From: Cypionkella sp.
Lineage (GTDB): Bacteria; Pseudomonadota; Alphaproteobacteria; Rhodobacterales; Rhodobacteraceae
NCBI GenBank assembly: GCA_023255415.1
Contig: JALRIN010000011.1
Location: 1-64,000, forward strand
Length of the DNA: 64,000 nt
Reading direction: 5' to 3'
A program made the position numbers and the translations under genes. Below are positions 27,998 to 36,118 of this stretch, in pieces. Positions within the stretch are counted from its first letter, which is position 1. Every line of letters starts with the position of its first letter. The notes beneath the pieces were generated by a model. The model saw only the letters and a list, made by a program, of their open reading frames with translations. It made no database searches and had not been told where the DNA came from.

Positions 27998-30313
27998 TTA
28001 CTTGCCAAACTTGCCGCGCAGCGCATCGGCAAAAGCATTAGCCGCAGTGGCAGAACCCGCCTGCGTGGGCACGGGCTTGCCGCGCGCAGGTGCCGCTGCG
28101 CGCTCCTCTGCCCGCTCGCGGCTTTGCGCGCGCGCCTCGCTGCTGTCAGATTTCATCGTCAGGCCAATACGCTTGCGCGCCACATCGACCTCGACCACCC
28201 GCACCTTCACAACATCGCCGGCCTTGACCACCTCATGCGGGTCTTTGACAAATTTATCCGCCAATTGCGAAACATGCACCAACCCGTCCTGATGCACGCC
28301 GATATCGACAAAAGCCCCAAAGGCCGCGACATTGGTGACCGTGCCTTCCAGCAGCATCCCCGGCTTCAGGTCTTTGATATCCTCGACCCCATCCGCAAAG
28401 CTGGCGGTCTTGAAACTGGGGCGCGGGTCGCGGGCGGGTTTTTCCAGCTCGGCCAGAATATCGCGCACCGTGGGCAGACCAAATTTCTCATCCACAAAGG
28501 CCTTGGCCTCCAGCCCCTTGAGCGCCGAAGGATCCGCCATCAGGCTGCGAATATCGCGCCCACAAGCGGCTACAATTTTGCGTGCCAGATCATAGGCTTC
28601 CGGATGTACAGACGAGGCATCCAGCGGCTCTTTACCGCCCGAGATCCGCAAAAACCCCGCCGCTTGTTCAAAAGCTTTGGGCCCCAGCCGCGCCACCTTC
28701 AACAGCTCGCGCCTGGTGGCAAAAGGCCCGTTCAGGTCGCGGTGGCTGACAATCGCATCGGCCAGCCCCGCCCCCACCCCCGACACCCGCGCAAGCAGAG
28801 GCGCAGAGGCGGTGTTCAGATCCACGCCCACGGCATTCACCGCGTCTTCCACCACCGCCTCCAATGAACGGCCCAGCCGGTATTGGTCGACATCATGCTG
28901 ATATTGACCAACCCCAATCGCCTTGGGTTCGATCTTGACCAACTCGGCCAAAGGGTCTTGCAGCCGCCGCGCGATCGAGACCGCGCCGCGTAGCGACACA
29001 TCCAGATCGGGGAATTCCTTGGCCGCCAATTCGCTGGCCGAATAGACCGAAGCGCCGGCTTCGCTGACAATCACCTTCACCGGCTTTTCCGTCCCCGGCA
29101 GCACCGCCAAAAGATCTGCCACCATCTTTTCGGTCTCGCGGCTGGCGGTGCCATTGCCGATCGAGATCAGCTTGACCCCATGTTTGGCGATCAGCTGCGC
29201 AAGGACCACTTGCGCGCCGCGCAAATCGTTCTTGGGTTGAAACGGATAGACGGTGTCAGTGGCCAAAACCTTACCGGTGGCATCGACCACCGCCACCTTG
29301 ACCCCGGTGCGAATGCCCGGATCCAGCCCCATCGTGGCCTTGCCCCCCGCCGGAGCCGCCAGCAGCAGGTCTTTCAAATTGCGCGCAAAAACCGCGATGG
29401 CCTCGGCCTCGGCCCGATCGCGCAGCTCGCCCATCAGATCCAGCGTCAGGCTGGTTTTCAGCTTGACCCGCCAGCCCCAAGCCGCCGCATCGCGCAACCA
29501 AGCATCACCAGCCCCCCGCCCAGATGCCGCCAAGGCCGCCGCACAAGCGCGCTCGGCCGGACTCTCGCCCTTGGCCGCATCGGCGTCAATCGCCAGATCG
29601 ACCTGCAAAAACCCTTCATTCTGGCCGCGCAGCATCGCCAAGACCCGATGGCTGGGCGCGCTGGCCCAAGCCTCATTGTGGTCAAAATAATCAGAGAATT
29701 TAGCGCCTGCAGCCTCTTTGCCTGCAACACCTTTCGAGGCAAGCCGCGCCACCTGCTTCATATGGCTGCGCAAGCGGCCCAAAAGGCTGGCATCTTCTGC
29801 CATGCTCTCGACCACAATATCGCGCGCGCCTTCCAAAGCGGCCTTCACATCGGCGACCTGTTCAGTGACATAAGCCGCCGCCAATACCGCCGGATCAAGG
29901 CTGTGATCGGCCAAAATCGCCTCGGCCAAGGGGCCAAGTCCGTTTTCCCGCGCGATCATCGCACGCGTGCGCCGCTTTGGCTTATAGGGCAGGTAGATGT
30001 CTTCCAACTCGGATTTGGTCACCGCTTTGGCAATCGAAGCCGAAAGCGCATCGCTCATCTTGCCCTGCTCGGTGATCGAGCCCAGAATCGAGGCCCGACG
30101 CGCCTCTAGCTCGCGCAGATAGACCAGCCGTTCGGCCAGATTGCGCAGCTGGGTGTCATCCAGCCCACCCGTCGCCTCTTTGCGATAGCGCGCGATAAAC
30201 GGCACGGTCGCGCCCTCATCCAACAGCGCGATAGCCGAGGCCACCTGTGCCGGGGCCGCACCAATTTCGCCAGCAATTACAAGGGGGATACGGCGGGTGG
30301 CATCAGGGGTCAT
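27998..30313 (-). CDS. tex: RNA-binding transcription accessory protein Tex
   Basis: A 771-aa protein, full length for Tex. Its order is an N-terminal helical domain ([39 protein letters not shown]), a YqgF/RuvC-like domain ([20 protein letters not shown]), helix-hairpin-helix repeats ([20 protein letters not shown]) and a C-terminal S1 RNA-binding domain ([34 protein letters not shown]). It is thought to bind nucleic acid at stalled transcription. The ATG at 30313 follows AAGGAAGACCCG. It is convergent with tldD. Confidence 0.95.
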   Translation of the reverse strand: MTPDATRRIPLVIAGEIGAAPAQVASAIALLDEGATVPFIARYRKEATGGLDDTQLRNLAERLVYLRELEARRASILGSITEQGKMSDALSASIAKAVTKSELEDIYLPYKPKRRTRAMIARENGLGPLAEAILADHSLDPAVLAAAYVTEQVADVKAALEGARDIVVESMAEDASLLGRLRSHMKQVARLASKGVAGKEAAGAKFSDYFDHNEAWASAPSHRVLAMLRGQNEGFLQVDLAIDADAAKGESPAERACAAALAASGRGAGDAWLRDAAAWGWRVKLKTSLTLDLMGELRDRAEAEAIAVFARNLKDLLLAAPAGGKATMGLDPGIRTGVKVAVVDATGKVLATDTVYPFQPKNDLRGAQVVLAQLIAKHGVKLISIGNGTASRETEKMVADLLAVLPGTEKPVKVIVSEAGASVYSASELAAKEFPDLDVSLRGAVSIARRLQDPLAELVKIEPKAIGVGQYQHDVDQYRLGRSLEAVVEDAVNAVGVDLNTASAPLLARVSGVGAGLADAIVSHRDLNGPFATRRELLKVARLGPKAFEQAAGFLRISGGKEPLDASSVHPEAYDLARKIVAACGRDIRSLMADPSALKGLEAKAFVDEKFGLPTVRDILAELEKPARDPRPSFKTASFADGVEDIKDLKPGMLLEGTVTNVAAFGAFVDIGVHQDGLVHVSQLADKFVKDPHEVVKAGDVVKVRVVEVDVARKRIGLTMKSDSSEARAQSRERAEERAAAPARGKPVPTQAGSATAANAFADALRGKFGK

Positions 30314-30398
30314 CGGGTCTTCCTTCATCTGGAAGACCGAGCATAGACCCATGGGGCGCCAAGGCCAAGGGGTGGAAGTGAGTGCTGTTTTGAAGGAA

Positions 30399-30475
30399 TG
30401 GTACCGACGCCCCGGCTCGAACGGGGGACCCCTAGATCCACAATCTAGTGCTCTAACCAACTGAGCTACGTCGGC
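30399..30475 (-). tRNA. tRNA-His (anticodon GTG)
   Basis: On the minus strand the cloverleaf is complete: acceptor GCCGACG/CGTCGGT, D arm GCTC-AGTTGGTTA-GAGC, anticodon arm CTAGA-TTGTGGA-TCTAG with GTG, T arm CCCCG-TTCGAGC-CGGGG, then A73 and an encoded CCA. The first pair is G1-U72, and the usual extra G-1 is not supported because the base before G1 is T and the discriminator is A. That is the atypical alphaproteobacterial tRNA-His. Confidence 0.95.
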
Positions 30476-30544
30476 ACTCAAGGGGGCGTTTACCCCTGCC
30501 CCAAAAGGATTGCAAGACCCCAATCCACGCCGAAGGCAGGAAGG

Positions 30545-31030
30545 TTACAGATCGCGCTGCCAGATCTGATCTATCACCTGCTGACCAAAGGCCTGTGCGG
30601 CGGTTTCTTCAACCAGATCAAAGCCATTGCGCCGATAGATCCGGCCTGCTGCAACATGGCTTTGATGCGTCCAAAGCCGCATCTGGCGGTAGCCTGCGCT
30701 GCGGGCAAAGTGCAGGCAGGTCTTTAGCATATGCTGGGCCAAACCGCTGCCACGGGCTTGCGGTTCAACCAAAAACAGCCGCAGTTTCGCGACCTCGGGC
30801 CCCGCCTCGGGGTCTTGCACGCAAAAGATACTGCCCAAACGTTGATCGCCGCCCCAAGCAATCCAGCCGCGTTCACGGGCGGGGTTATGATGGCGCAGAA
30901 ATCCGGCCAGAATTTCGGCAACCAAAGCCTCAAAGCTGCTGTCATAGCCTTCGTCGGCGGCATAATGCACCGCGTGGCGCGCAATCACCCAGCCGGCATC
31001 ACCCGGCTGCAAATCCCGCAACTCTGCCAT
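30545..31030 (-). CDS. GNAT family N-acetyltransferase
   Basis: A 161-aa acetyltransferase: MAELRDLQPGDAGWVIARHA, KLRLFLVEPQARGSGLAQHM (the acetyl-CoA-binding motif A) and LWTHQSHVAAGRIYRRNGFD. In its C-terminal domain it resembles the MarR-GNAT fusion enzymes, but no HTH is present. The substrate is unknown. The start is chosen at 31030; an ATG three codons earlier (31039) would put the ribosome site directly against the start. It is divergent from the small acidic gene at 31162. Confidence 0.8.
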   Translation of the reverse strand: MAELRDLQPGDAGWVIARHAVHYAADEGYDSSFEALVAEILAGFLRHHNPARERGWIAWGGDQRLGSIFCVQDPEAGPEVAKLRLFLVEPQARGSGLAQHMLKTCLHFARSAGYRQMRLWTHQSHVAAGRIYRRNGFDLVEETAAQAFGQQVIDQIWQRDL

Positions 31031-31161
31031 TGGCCCCATCCTGCTGCCCCCTTTGCCCTTCGCCCCGCAGGCTTTGCCCAGCCCCCGCTGCTGTCAAGCG
31101 CTTTATCCTTGCGCCACGCCCCCCAAAGCGATACCTCCGCGCCACCAGAATGGAGACAGCC

Positions 31162-31377
31162 ATGGGCATTGACACGCAAAGCGATATCTCCGCCGACATC
31201 CAGATTGGCCCCACCGATCAGGGCATGGTGCGGATCTATATCGAAGCACAGGGCGGCATCGAGTTGCCGCTGGATTTCGATCCAGAAGAAGCCGAAGAAA
31301 TCGCAGAAGAGCTGCGCGTCGCCGCCGAAGCCGCGCGCGCCTTGGGCGCAGAGGCTAAACCGAAGAAAAAGCGCTGA
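31162..31377 (+). CDS. Small acidic protein (DUF6324-like)
   Basis: A 71-aa protein starting MGIDTQSDISADIQIGPTDQ, with MVRIYIEAQGGIELPLDFDP, an acidic helix EEAEEIAEELRVAAEAARAL and a basic tail KPKKKR. I associate this pattern with a conserved Rhodobacterales family (DUF6324), without a known function; the assignment is from memory. The ATG at 31162 follows GGAGACAGCC. Its last 23 bases overlap the end of mmcB tail to tail. Confidence 0.72.
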   Translation: MGIDTQSDISADIQIGPTDQGMVRIYIEAQGGIELPLDFDPEEAEEIAEELRVAAEAARALGAEAKPKKKR

Positions 31378-31816
31378 CACCCGGATCGCGAAAGCCCTGC
31401 AGCCGCAGCGCTGCATGGCGCGCGAACTTTTGCAGCATCACCTTGCGCCGCGCCGCCGCCAGTGGCGAGGGCGGTGCCATGCGGATGATTTCGGCACCAT
31501 AAGCATCGGCCATGATCAGCCCACTGCCTTCGGGCAAAATCTCGGTCGGAAAATCGGCATCCACCGCCCAGAAAAACCGGTCGCACCACTCCAGATAGCC
31601 CTGCCATTTCTGATCGGCGCGAAAATCGGCGCGGCTGGATTTGCATTCGATCACCCAGATCTCGCCCTTTGGCCCCAGGGCCATCAGATCGACCCGCAGC
31701 CCAGGCGTGGGCACCATTTCCTCGACCGAAACGAAATCAAACTGGCGCAGGCCACGCGCCACCCCGCGCGCAAGGCGCTGTCCGGGCATCACAGGCAGGG
31801 GGGCATCAAGGCTCAT
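31355..31816 (-). CDS. mmcB: MmcB family DNA repair protein (PD-(D/E)xK nuclease fold)
   Basis: A 153-aa protein matching MmcB, a Caulobacter-type SOS gene tied to mitomycin C resistance. A PD-(D/E)xK core is visible: PGLRVDLMALGPKGEIWVIE followed by CKSSRADF, then DQKWQGYLEWCDRFFWAVD and SGLIMADAYGAEI. The ATG at 31816 is the first good start; the TTG six codons upstream has no ribosome site. I do not see a clear LexA operator upstream. Confidence 0.82.
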   Translation of the reverse strand: MSLDAPLPVMPGQRLARGVARGLRQFDFVSVEEMVPTPGLRVDLMALGPKGEIWVIECKSSRADFRADQKWQGYLEWCDRFFWAVDADFPTEILPEGSGLIMADAYGAEIIRMAPPSPLAAARRKVMLQKFARHAALRLQGFRDPGVSAFSSV

Positions 31817-31892
31817 CTGCAAAATATGAACCAAAGGGGAACATGTGGCAAGCCCCTCTGCCCTTGCGCGGGGCGCGGCAAAGGCCTAGATT

Positions 31893-32045
31893 AGGTCTTG
31901 GCGGGTTCTGCTCTTCTCGTGAATGGCCCTTTTCCAGTGGCCGATAAGCATCTCCGAGGGAGCTGGCTCTGGCAAGATCTTGGTCTTGCTACCTGGCGAC
32001 CAACCTGAACACTCAGGCTCTCGGGAAATTCACGCCGTCACGGCC
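31893..32045 (+). ncRNA. ssrS: 6S RNA
   Basis: A regulator that mimics an open promoter and sequesters sigma-70 RNA polymerase. The ends of the rod pair as CGTGAAT (31918-31924) with ATTCACG (32028-32034). Inside are the conserved CCAGTGGCCGATAAGCATC side of the central bubble, TCCGAGGGAGC pairing with GCTCTCGGGA, and a terminal GCAAGA/TCTTGC hairpin. This matches my memory of alphaproteobacterial 6S RNA. The ends are approximate. Its 3' end abuts the convergent 107-aa gene. Confidence 0.82.
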
Positions 32046-32361
32046 GCTGCGGGCCCGCCACTTTACCCTTCGCAGTCACTTCGACCGGAATCGGGCGCAG
32101 CGTCACCGGCGCGCGAGTGCCGCCGCTTGGGCCTTCGGGGTCTTCGGCAAGCCGCATCACGGCGATGGCAAATTGCACGCCCGCAAAGACCACGCCGTTC
32201 ATCACAAACATCATCGCCGCCGCGACATAGCCCAGATCCGAGCTGAAAATCAGATGCCGAATGCCTGCAATATCCTGCCACAACAGCAAAACCAAAAACG
32301 CCGCTGAAAGGCCAAAGCCAAAGGCGACACTGGTGATGTAAAGCTTGATCAGTTTCGGCAT
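32038..32361 (-). CDS. Conserved hypothetical membrane protein
   Basis: A 107-aa protein with two hydrophobic segments (residues about 8-29, YITSVAFGFGLSAAFLVLLL, and about 41-68, LGYVAAAMMFVMNGVVFAGV). A hydrophilic proline-rich tail (GGTRAPVTLRPIPVEVTAKG) follows. I do not recognise a family. The ATG follows AAGGGAGTTCGCT. It is probably transcribed separately from nusB (85 bases upstream), and its stop lies within the end of the 6S RNA gene. Confidence 0.7.
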   Translation of the reverse strand: MPKLIKLYITSVAFGFGLSAAFLVLLLWQDIAGIRHLIFSSDLGYVAAAMMFVMNGVVFAGVQFAIAVMRLAEDPEGPSGGTRAPVTLRPIPVEVTAKGKVAGPQRP

Positions 32362-32446
32362 AGCGAACTCCCTTTTGACATCAGCCTAGCAGGCAAACAT
32401 TAAAAGAAAACCACGCTTTTTGCCGCAGTCAGGCTGCGGGCGGGCC

Positions 32447-32917
32447 TTAGCCTGCCGGAAAGGCCGCAGGCTTGGCCTCGCGCGCCATATGGTCAAGCAC
32501 GGCATTGACGAACTTTGATTCCTTGCCCTCGGGGAAGAACGCCTTGGCCACATCGACATATTCGGTGATCGCGACTTTTGGCGGCGTGGTCATTTCGACC
32601 AACTCGGCACCAGCGGCACGAAACAGCGCGCGCAGAACCGGATCAATCCGGTCAATCGGCCATTTCGCAACCAAGGCGCGGTCGGTCATCTGGTCGATCA
32701 GCGCCTGAAAGTTCACCGCCTTGTCGACAACAGCGCGGAAATGCACAGAATCGCCTTCTGCCATCTCGTCGCCCTCGTAGATCGCGCCAAAGCGATGAGT
32801 CTCGAACTCGCGCACAATGGTCTCGACGGTCTGGCCCGAAGCCTCCATCTGAAAGAGCGCCTGCACGGCGTAAAGCCGCGAGGCTGACTTCATCTGTTTC
32901 TTGTCAGGCTTGCTCAT
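32447..32917 (-). CDS. nusB: Transcription antitermination protein NusB
   Basis: A 156-aa all-helical protein that binds BoxA RNA with NusE in rRNA antitermination. Typical stretches are KSASRLYAVQALFQMEASGQ, ALVAKWPIDRIDPVLRALFR and KVAITEYVDVAKAFFPEGKE followed by SKFVNAVLDHMA. The ATG at 32917 overlaps the ribH stop by four bases (ATGA), the usual ribH-nusB coupling. Confidence 0.94.
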   Translation of the reverse strand: MSKPDKKQMKSASRLYAVQALFQMEASGQTVETIVREFETHRFGAIYEGDEMAEGDSVHFRAVVDKAVNFQALIDQMTDRALVAKWPIDRIDPVLRALFRAAGAELVEMTTPPKVAITEYVDVAKAFFPEGKESKFVNAVLDHMAREAKPAAFPAG

Positions 32918-33399
32918 GGACGAAAACCGATCCCCTTGGTGTCGGAGGCCCATTTGCGGGACAATGCGATCAAGTGCAAGGCCGCAGCGGCCGCTTGAGC
33001 CGCTTTCGCAGCCACAAATCCGGCTGCTTGTGCAGAATCTTGCGCCCAGACCACGCCATTGCCCACCGCAGCCCCCTGCAGCCCCAGCAAAGTGATCGCC
33101 GCGGCAGGTTCGCGCAGCAGGCTGTCGCCCTGCGGATCATCGCGCAAAACGCAGCCCAAGGCGACATAGCCGTCAAAGCGCGCCATCCGTTCAGCTAGGG
33201 CAATCGCCGCCGCCAGTTCCAGAACCGAAGGCATCTCGATCACCTCGACACCCGCACCCACCTGCGCCAACAGCGCCTGTGCCGCCTCGACCATTACCGC
33301 CCCCAGCGCATCGGGATCATGTGCGACCACCAGCAACAGTTTTAACGGTTTCTCAAAGCTGGGCAGCGGCAAAACCGGCCGCGATTGCGAGGCATACAT
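32914..33399 (-). CDS. ribH: Lumazine synthase homologue with degenerate active site
   Basis: A 161-aa protein in the ribH position before nusB. The family frame is clear: LKLLLVVAHD, YVALGCVLR, AITLLGLQGAAVGNGVVWAQ and the C-terminal AALHLIALSRKWASDTKGIG. However, the catalytic loop that normally reads RGETxHF/Y is RDDPQGDSLL, so the essential histidine is gone. The substrate motif usually reading PGAFE/PGALE is PSVLE. Riboflavin synthesis by this copy is therefore doubtful. The ATG at 33399 follows AAGGAGCCCTTTG; a longer frame to 33495 is not needed. Confidence 0.75.
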   Translation of the reverse strand: MYASQSRPVLPLPSFEKPLKLLLVVAHDPDALGAVMVEAAQALLAQVGAGVEVIEMPSVLELAAAIALAERMARFDGYVALGCVLRDDPQGDSLLREPAAAITLLGLQGAAVGNGVVWAQDSAQAAGFVAAKAAQAAAAALHLIALSRKWASDTKGIGFRP

Positions 33400-33599
33400 C
33401 AAAGGGCTCCTTCTCATCAGGCCAGCATAGCGCTGCGGGTCCATAAAAACCAGCGGCTCGCGGGATACTTGGCCGCCTTCAAAAATCTGCATCACCGCCT
33501 AAAATTTGCCGCGCTTCGACAATAGCCTAAAGTCTGTGCTAATTCCCCCTAACCTACAGATGTCCTGCAGGGCATCAGTGCAAAAACAGATAGAGTTTT

Positions 33600-34889
33600 A
33601 TGCAGCTTACAGGTGAACATCGTCGTTTTCTTTTCTTGCAGGGCCCGCATGGACCCTTTTTTGATCGTTTGGCGAAAATGCTGCAGGCTGCGGGGGCAGA
33701 GGTCTGGCGCGTCGGCTTTAACCGGGGCGACCGGGCGTTTTGGTCGCAAGACGCCAATTTTATTCCCTTCAAGGGAAATCTTGCCGATTGGCCCGCGACG
33801 CTGCGACTGGTGCTAAGCCAACGCCGCATCACTGATATTGTGATTTACGGCGACACCCGCCCTCTGCATGCCGAAGCGGTGGCCGCCGCAAAGGCTGCAG
33901 GCCTTGTGGTGCATGTGTTTGAGGAAGGCTACCTGCGCCCCTATTGGGTGAGTTACGAGCGCGGCGGGTCAAACGGCAATTCGCGGTTGATGCAGATGAG
34001 TGTGCCACAAATGCAAAAGGCGCTGGAAGGGTTGGATATGGATCTGCCCGATGCGCCTGCGCGCTGGGGCGATATGCGTCAGCATATGGTTTGGGGCGCG
34101 CTGTATCATTGGTTCATTTTGATCGGATTCTGGGATTATCGCAATTTTCGACCGCATCGCGCCTTAACTGTAGGCCAAGAATTCTGGCTTTATGTCAAAC
34201 GCTTGGCCCTGCTGCCGCTGCACCGCTGGGAACGCATCGCCGTCACATTACGGATCAAACATGGCGGCTTTCCCTATCATCTGGTGTTGCTGCAGCTGGA
34301 ACATGACTCGAGCTTTCAGATGCATTCACCGTTCAAAACCATGACCGAATTTCTGGCCTTGGTGGTGGATGGGTTTGCCAAAAGCGCCGCGCCGCATCAT
34401 CACCTTGTGTTCAAGGCGCATCCGCTGGAAGACGGCCGTGTGGCTTTGGCGCGCGAAATTCGCAGGCTGGCCAAGCAGCCCGGCGTCAGTGGGCGGGTGC
34501 ATTTTGTGCGCGGCGGCAAGTTGGCGGCGCTGCTGAATTATGCCCGCTCGGCCATCACGGTGAATTCGACCGCCGCACAGCAAGTGCTTTGGCGCGGCCT
34601 GCCACTGAAAACCTTTGGGGCCGCGGTCTATGCCAAGCCCGAGTTCGTCTCGACCCAAAATCTTCAGGACTTTTTCATTCAACCCAGCCGCCCCGACAGC
34701 CGCGCCTATCGCGATTATCGGCACTATTTGCTGGAAACCAGCCAAGTTCCGGGTGGATTTTACAGCGCGCGCGGACGCCGCGAATTGCTGCGGCAAGTGG
34801 TTGATATGATGTTGCAATCCGAAGACCCATATGACGCACTGACATCGGGAAAAGCGGCACCTCGGCAACAGTTGCGGCTGGTAAACTGA
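33600..34889 (+). CDS. kpsS: Capsule polysaccharide beta-Kdo transferase KpsS-like
   Basis: A 429-aa protein of the Capsule_synth (KpsS) family, which adds the first beta-linked Kdo to the phosphatidylglycerol anchor of group 2 capsules. Visible are FLFLQGPHGPFFDRLAKML, VHVFEEGYLRPYWVSYERGG, HHHLVFKAHPLEDGRVALAR and the nucleotide-sugar region YARSAITVNSTAAQQVLWRG. It is the first of three capsule genes on the plus strand (kpsS, a kpsD-like gene, kpsC). The gap upstream is AT-rich. Confidence 0.9.
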   Translation: MQLTGEHRRFLFLQGPHGPFFDRLAKMLQAAGAEVWRVGFNRGDRAFWSQDANFIPFKGNLADWPATLRLVLSQRRITDIVIYGDTRPLHAEAVAAAKAAGLVVHVFEEGYLRPYWVSYERGGSNGNSRLMQMSVPQMQKALEGLDMDLPDAPARWGDMRQHMVWGALYHWFILIGFWDYRNFRPHRALTVGQEFWLYVKRLALLPLHRWERIAVTLRIKHGGFPYHLVLLQLEHDSSFQMHSPFKTMTEFLALVVDGFAKSAAPHHHLVFKAHPLEDGRVALAREIRRLAKQPGVSGRVHFVRGGKLAALLNYARSAITVNSTAAQQVLWRGLPLKTFGAAVYAKPEFVSTQNLQDFFIQPSRPDSRAYRDYRHYLLETSQVPGGFYSARGRRELLRQVVDMMLQSEDPYDALTSGKAAPRQQLRLVN

Positions 34890-34978
34890 AATCAGAAAGC
34901 AATGCTAGAATTTTATCTCAGTTTTATGTAGCCTTACAAACAAAACTTGAGGCAAATCCATTTAAAGGAGCCCGGGCA

Positions 34979-36112
34979 GTGAAAACATCCGGACCGCTGG
35001 GGGCCAAAGCCCTCGTTCTTTTGTTATGCGTTGGTGCATTGGCGGCCTGTGGCTTGCCGCGCCCGGGACCAAACAAGGCTGAAATTTATGAAGGCTCGGT
35101 GCTCAAACAGGGCGATGCCTTTATAGTACAGGTCAATTCACGCGTGACCCGCGCGACCTCGGTTACGCCCGCTTTGGGCTTTGGATCGGTTTTTTTAAAA
35201 GCTGGCGTTTTAGGGCCTGATGTGATTTCGCCCGGCGACAGGCTGTCACTGACGGTTTTTGAAAACGTCAAAGATGATCCTTTGTTGGGCAACACGGGTC
35301 AACGGGTGTCGGCGCTGTCGGACCTGCAGGTTGACGGCAACGGCTTTGTGTTTGTGCCCTATGCCGGCAAAATCAAAGCCGCCGGTCAATCTCCCGATAG
35401 CCTGCGCCAGATCATCACCAAGAAACTTGACACGCAAACCCCTGATCCACAGGTCTTGGTGCAACGCGTCGAGGGCGATGGTGCAACCGTGTCGATCTCG
35501 GGCTTTGCCGGGGGTCAAGGGGTTTACCCGATTCAGCGGCCGACCCGCACGCTGGCGTCGATGTTGGCAAAAGCCGGCGGTGTCAGCATCGAACCCGATG
35601 TCGCGATCATCCGCGTCACCCGCGGCACGCAAACAGGGCAAGTTTGGCTGCAGGATCTGAACACCAATCCGGCGCTCGATATTGCCTTGCGCGGCGGCGA
35701 TAAGATCTTTGTCGATCGTGACACCCGCGCCTTTACAGCCCTTGGGGCCACGGGGGCCCAAACCCGCGTGCCCTTTACCACCCAAACCCTTTCGGCGATC
35801 GAAGCCATTGCAACTGTCGGCGGCCTAAGTTCAAACTTGGCCGATCCTAAGGGCGTGTTTGTCTTCCGCAACGAATCGGCTGCAATCGCCAATGCCGTTC
35901 TGGGCCGCAGCGATTTGCAAGGCGATCAGCGCATGGTCTATGTTCTGAACCTGACCGCCCCCACCGGCATGTTCGAGGCGCGCGATTTCCTGGTGCGCGA
36001 TGGCGACACTGTCTATGTGACCGAAGCGCCATATGTCCAGTGGACCAAAGCACTCTCGGCAGTCACAGGCACCTCGAGTGCGGCCAAAAACCTGACCACC
36101 CTGGGCAATTAA
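34979..36112 (+). CDS. kpsD: Polysaccharide export outer-membrane lipoprotein (KpsD/Wza type)
   Basis: A 377-aa lipoprotein. The signal peptide ends in the lipobox LAACG. A Poly_export domain follows (VISPGDRLSLTVFENVKDDP, FVFVPYAGKIKAAGQS), then two SLBB repeats (YPIQRPTRTLASMLAKAGGV and LSAIEAIATVGGLSSNL). It probably forms the outer-membrane channel for capsule. The GTG start at 34979 follows AAAGGAGCCCGGGCA. It lies 89 bases after kpsS and six before kpsC. Confidence 0.88.
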   Translation: MKTSGPLGAKALVLLLCVGALAACGLPRPGPNKAEIYEGSVLKQGDAFIVQVNSRVTRATSVTPALGFGSVFLKAGVLGPDVISPGDRLSLTVFENVKDDPLLGNTGQRVSALSDLQVDGNGFVFVPYAGKIKAAGQSPDSLRQIITKKLDTQTPDPQVLVQRVEGDGATVSISGFAGGQGVYPIQRPTRTLASMLAKAGGVSIEPDVAIIRVTRGTQTGQVWLQDLNTNPALDIALRGGDKIFVDRDTRAFTALGATGAQTRVPFTTQTLSAIEAIATVGGLSSNLADPKGVFVFRNESAAIANAVLGRSDLQGDQRMVYVLNLTAPTGMFEARDFLVRDGDTVYVTEAPYVQWTKALSAVTGTSSAAKNLTTLGN

Positions 36113-36118
36113 CCCGCC

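Noticed and set aside
33400..33495. N-terminal extension of ribH by 32 codons from a GTG
   Set aside because: The ATG at 33399 has AAGGAG at good spacing and begins the conserved region; the extension resembles nothing known.
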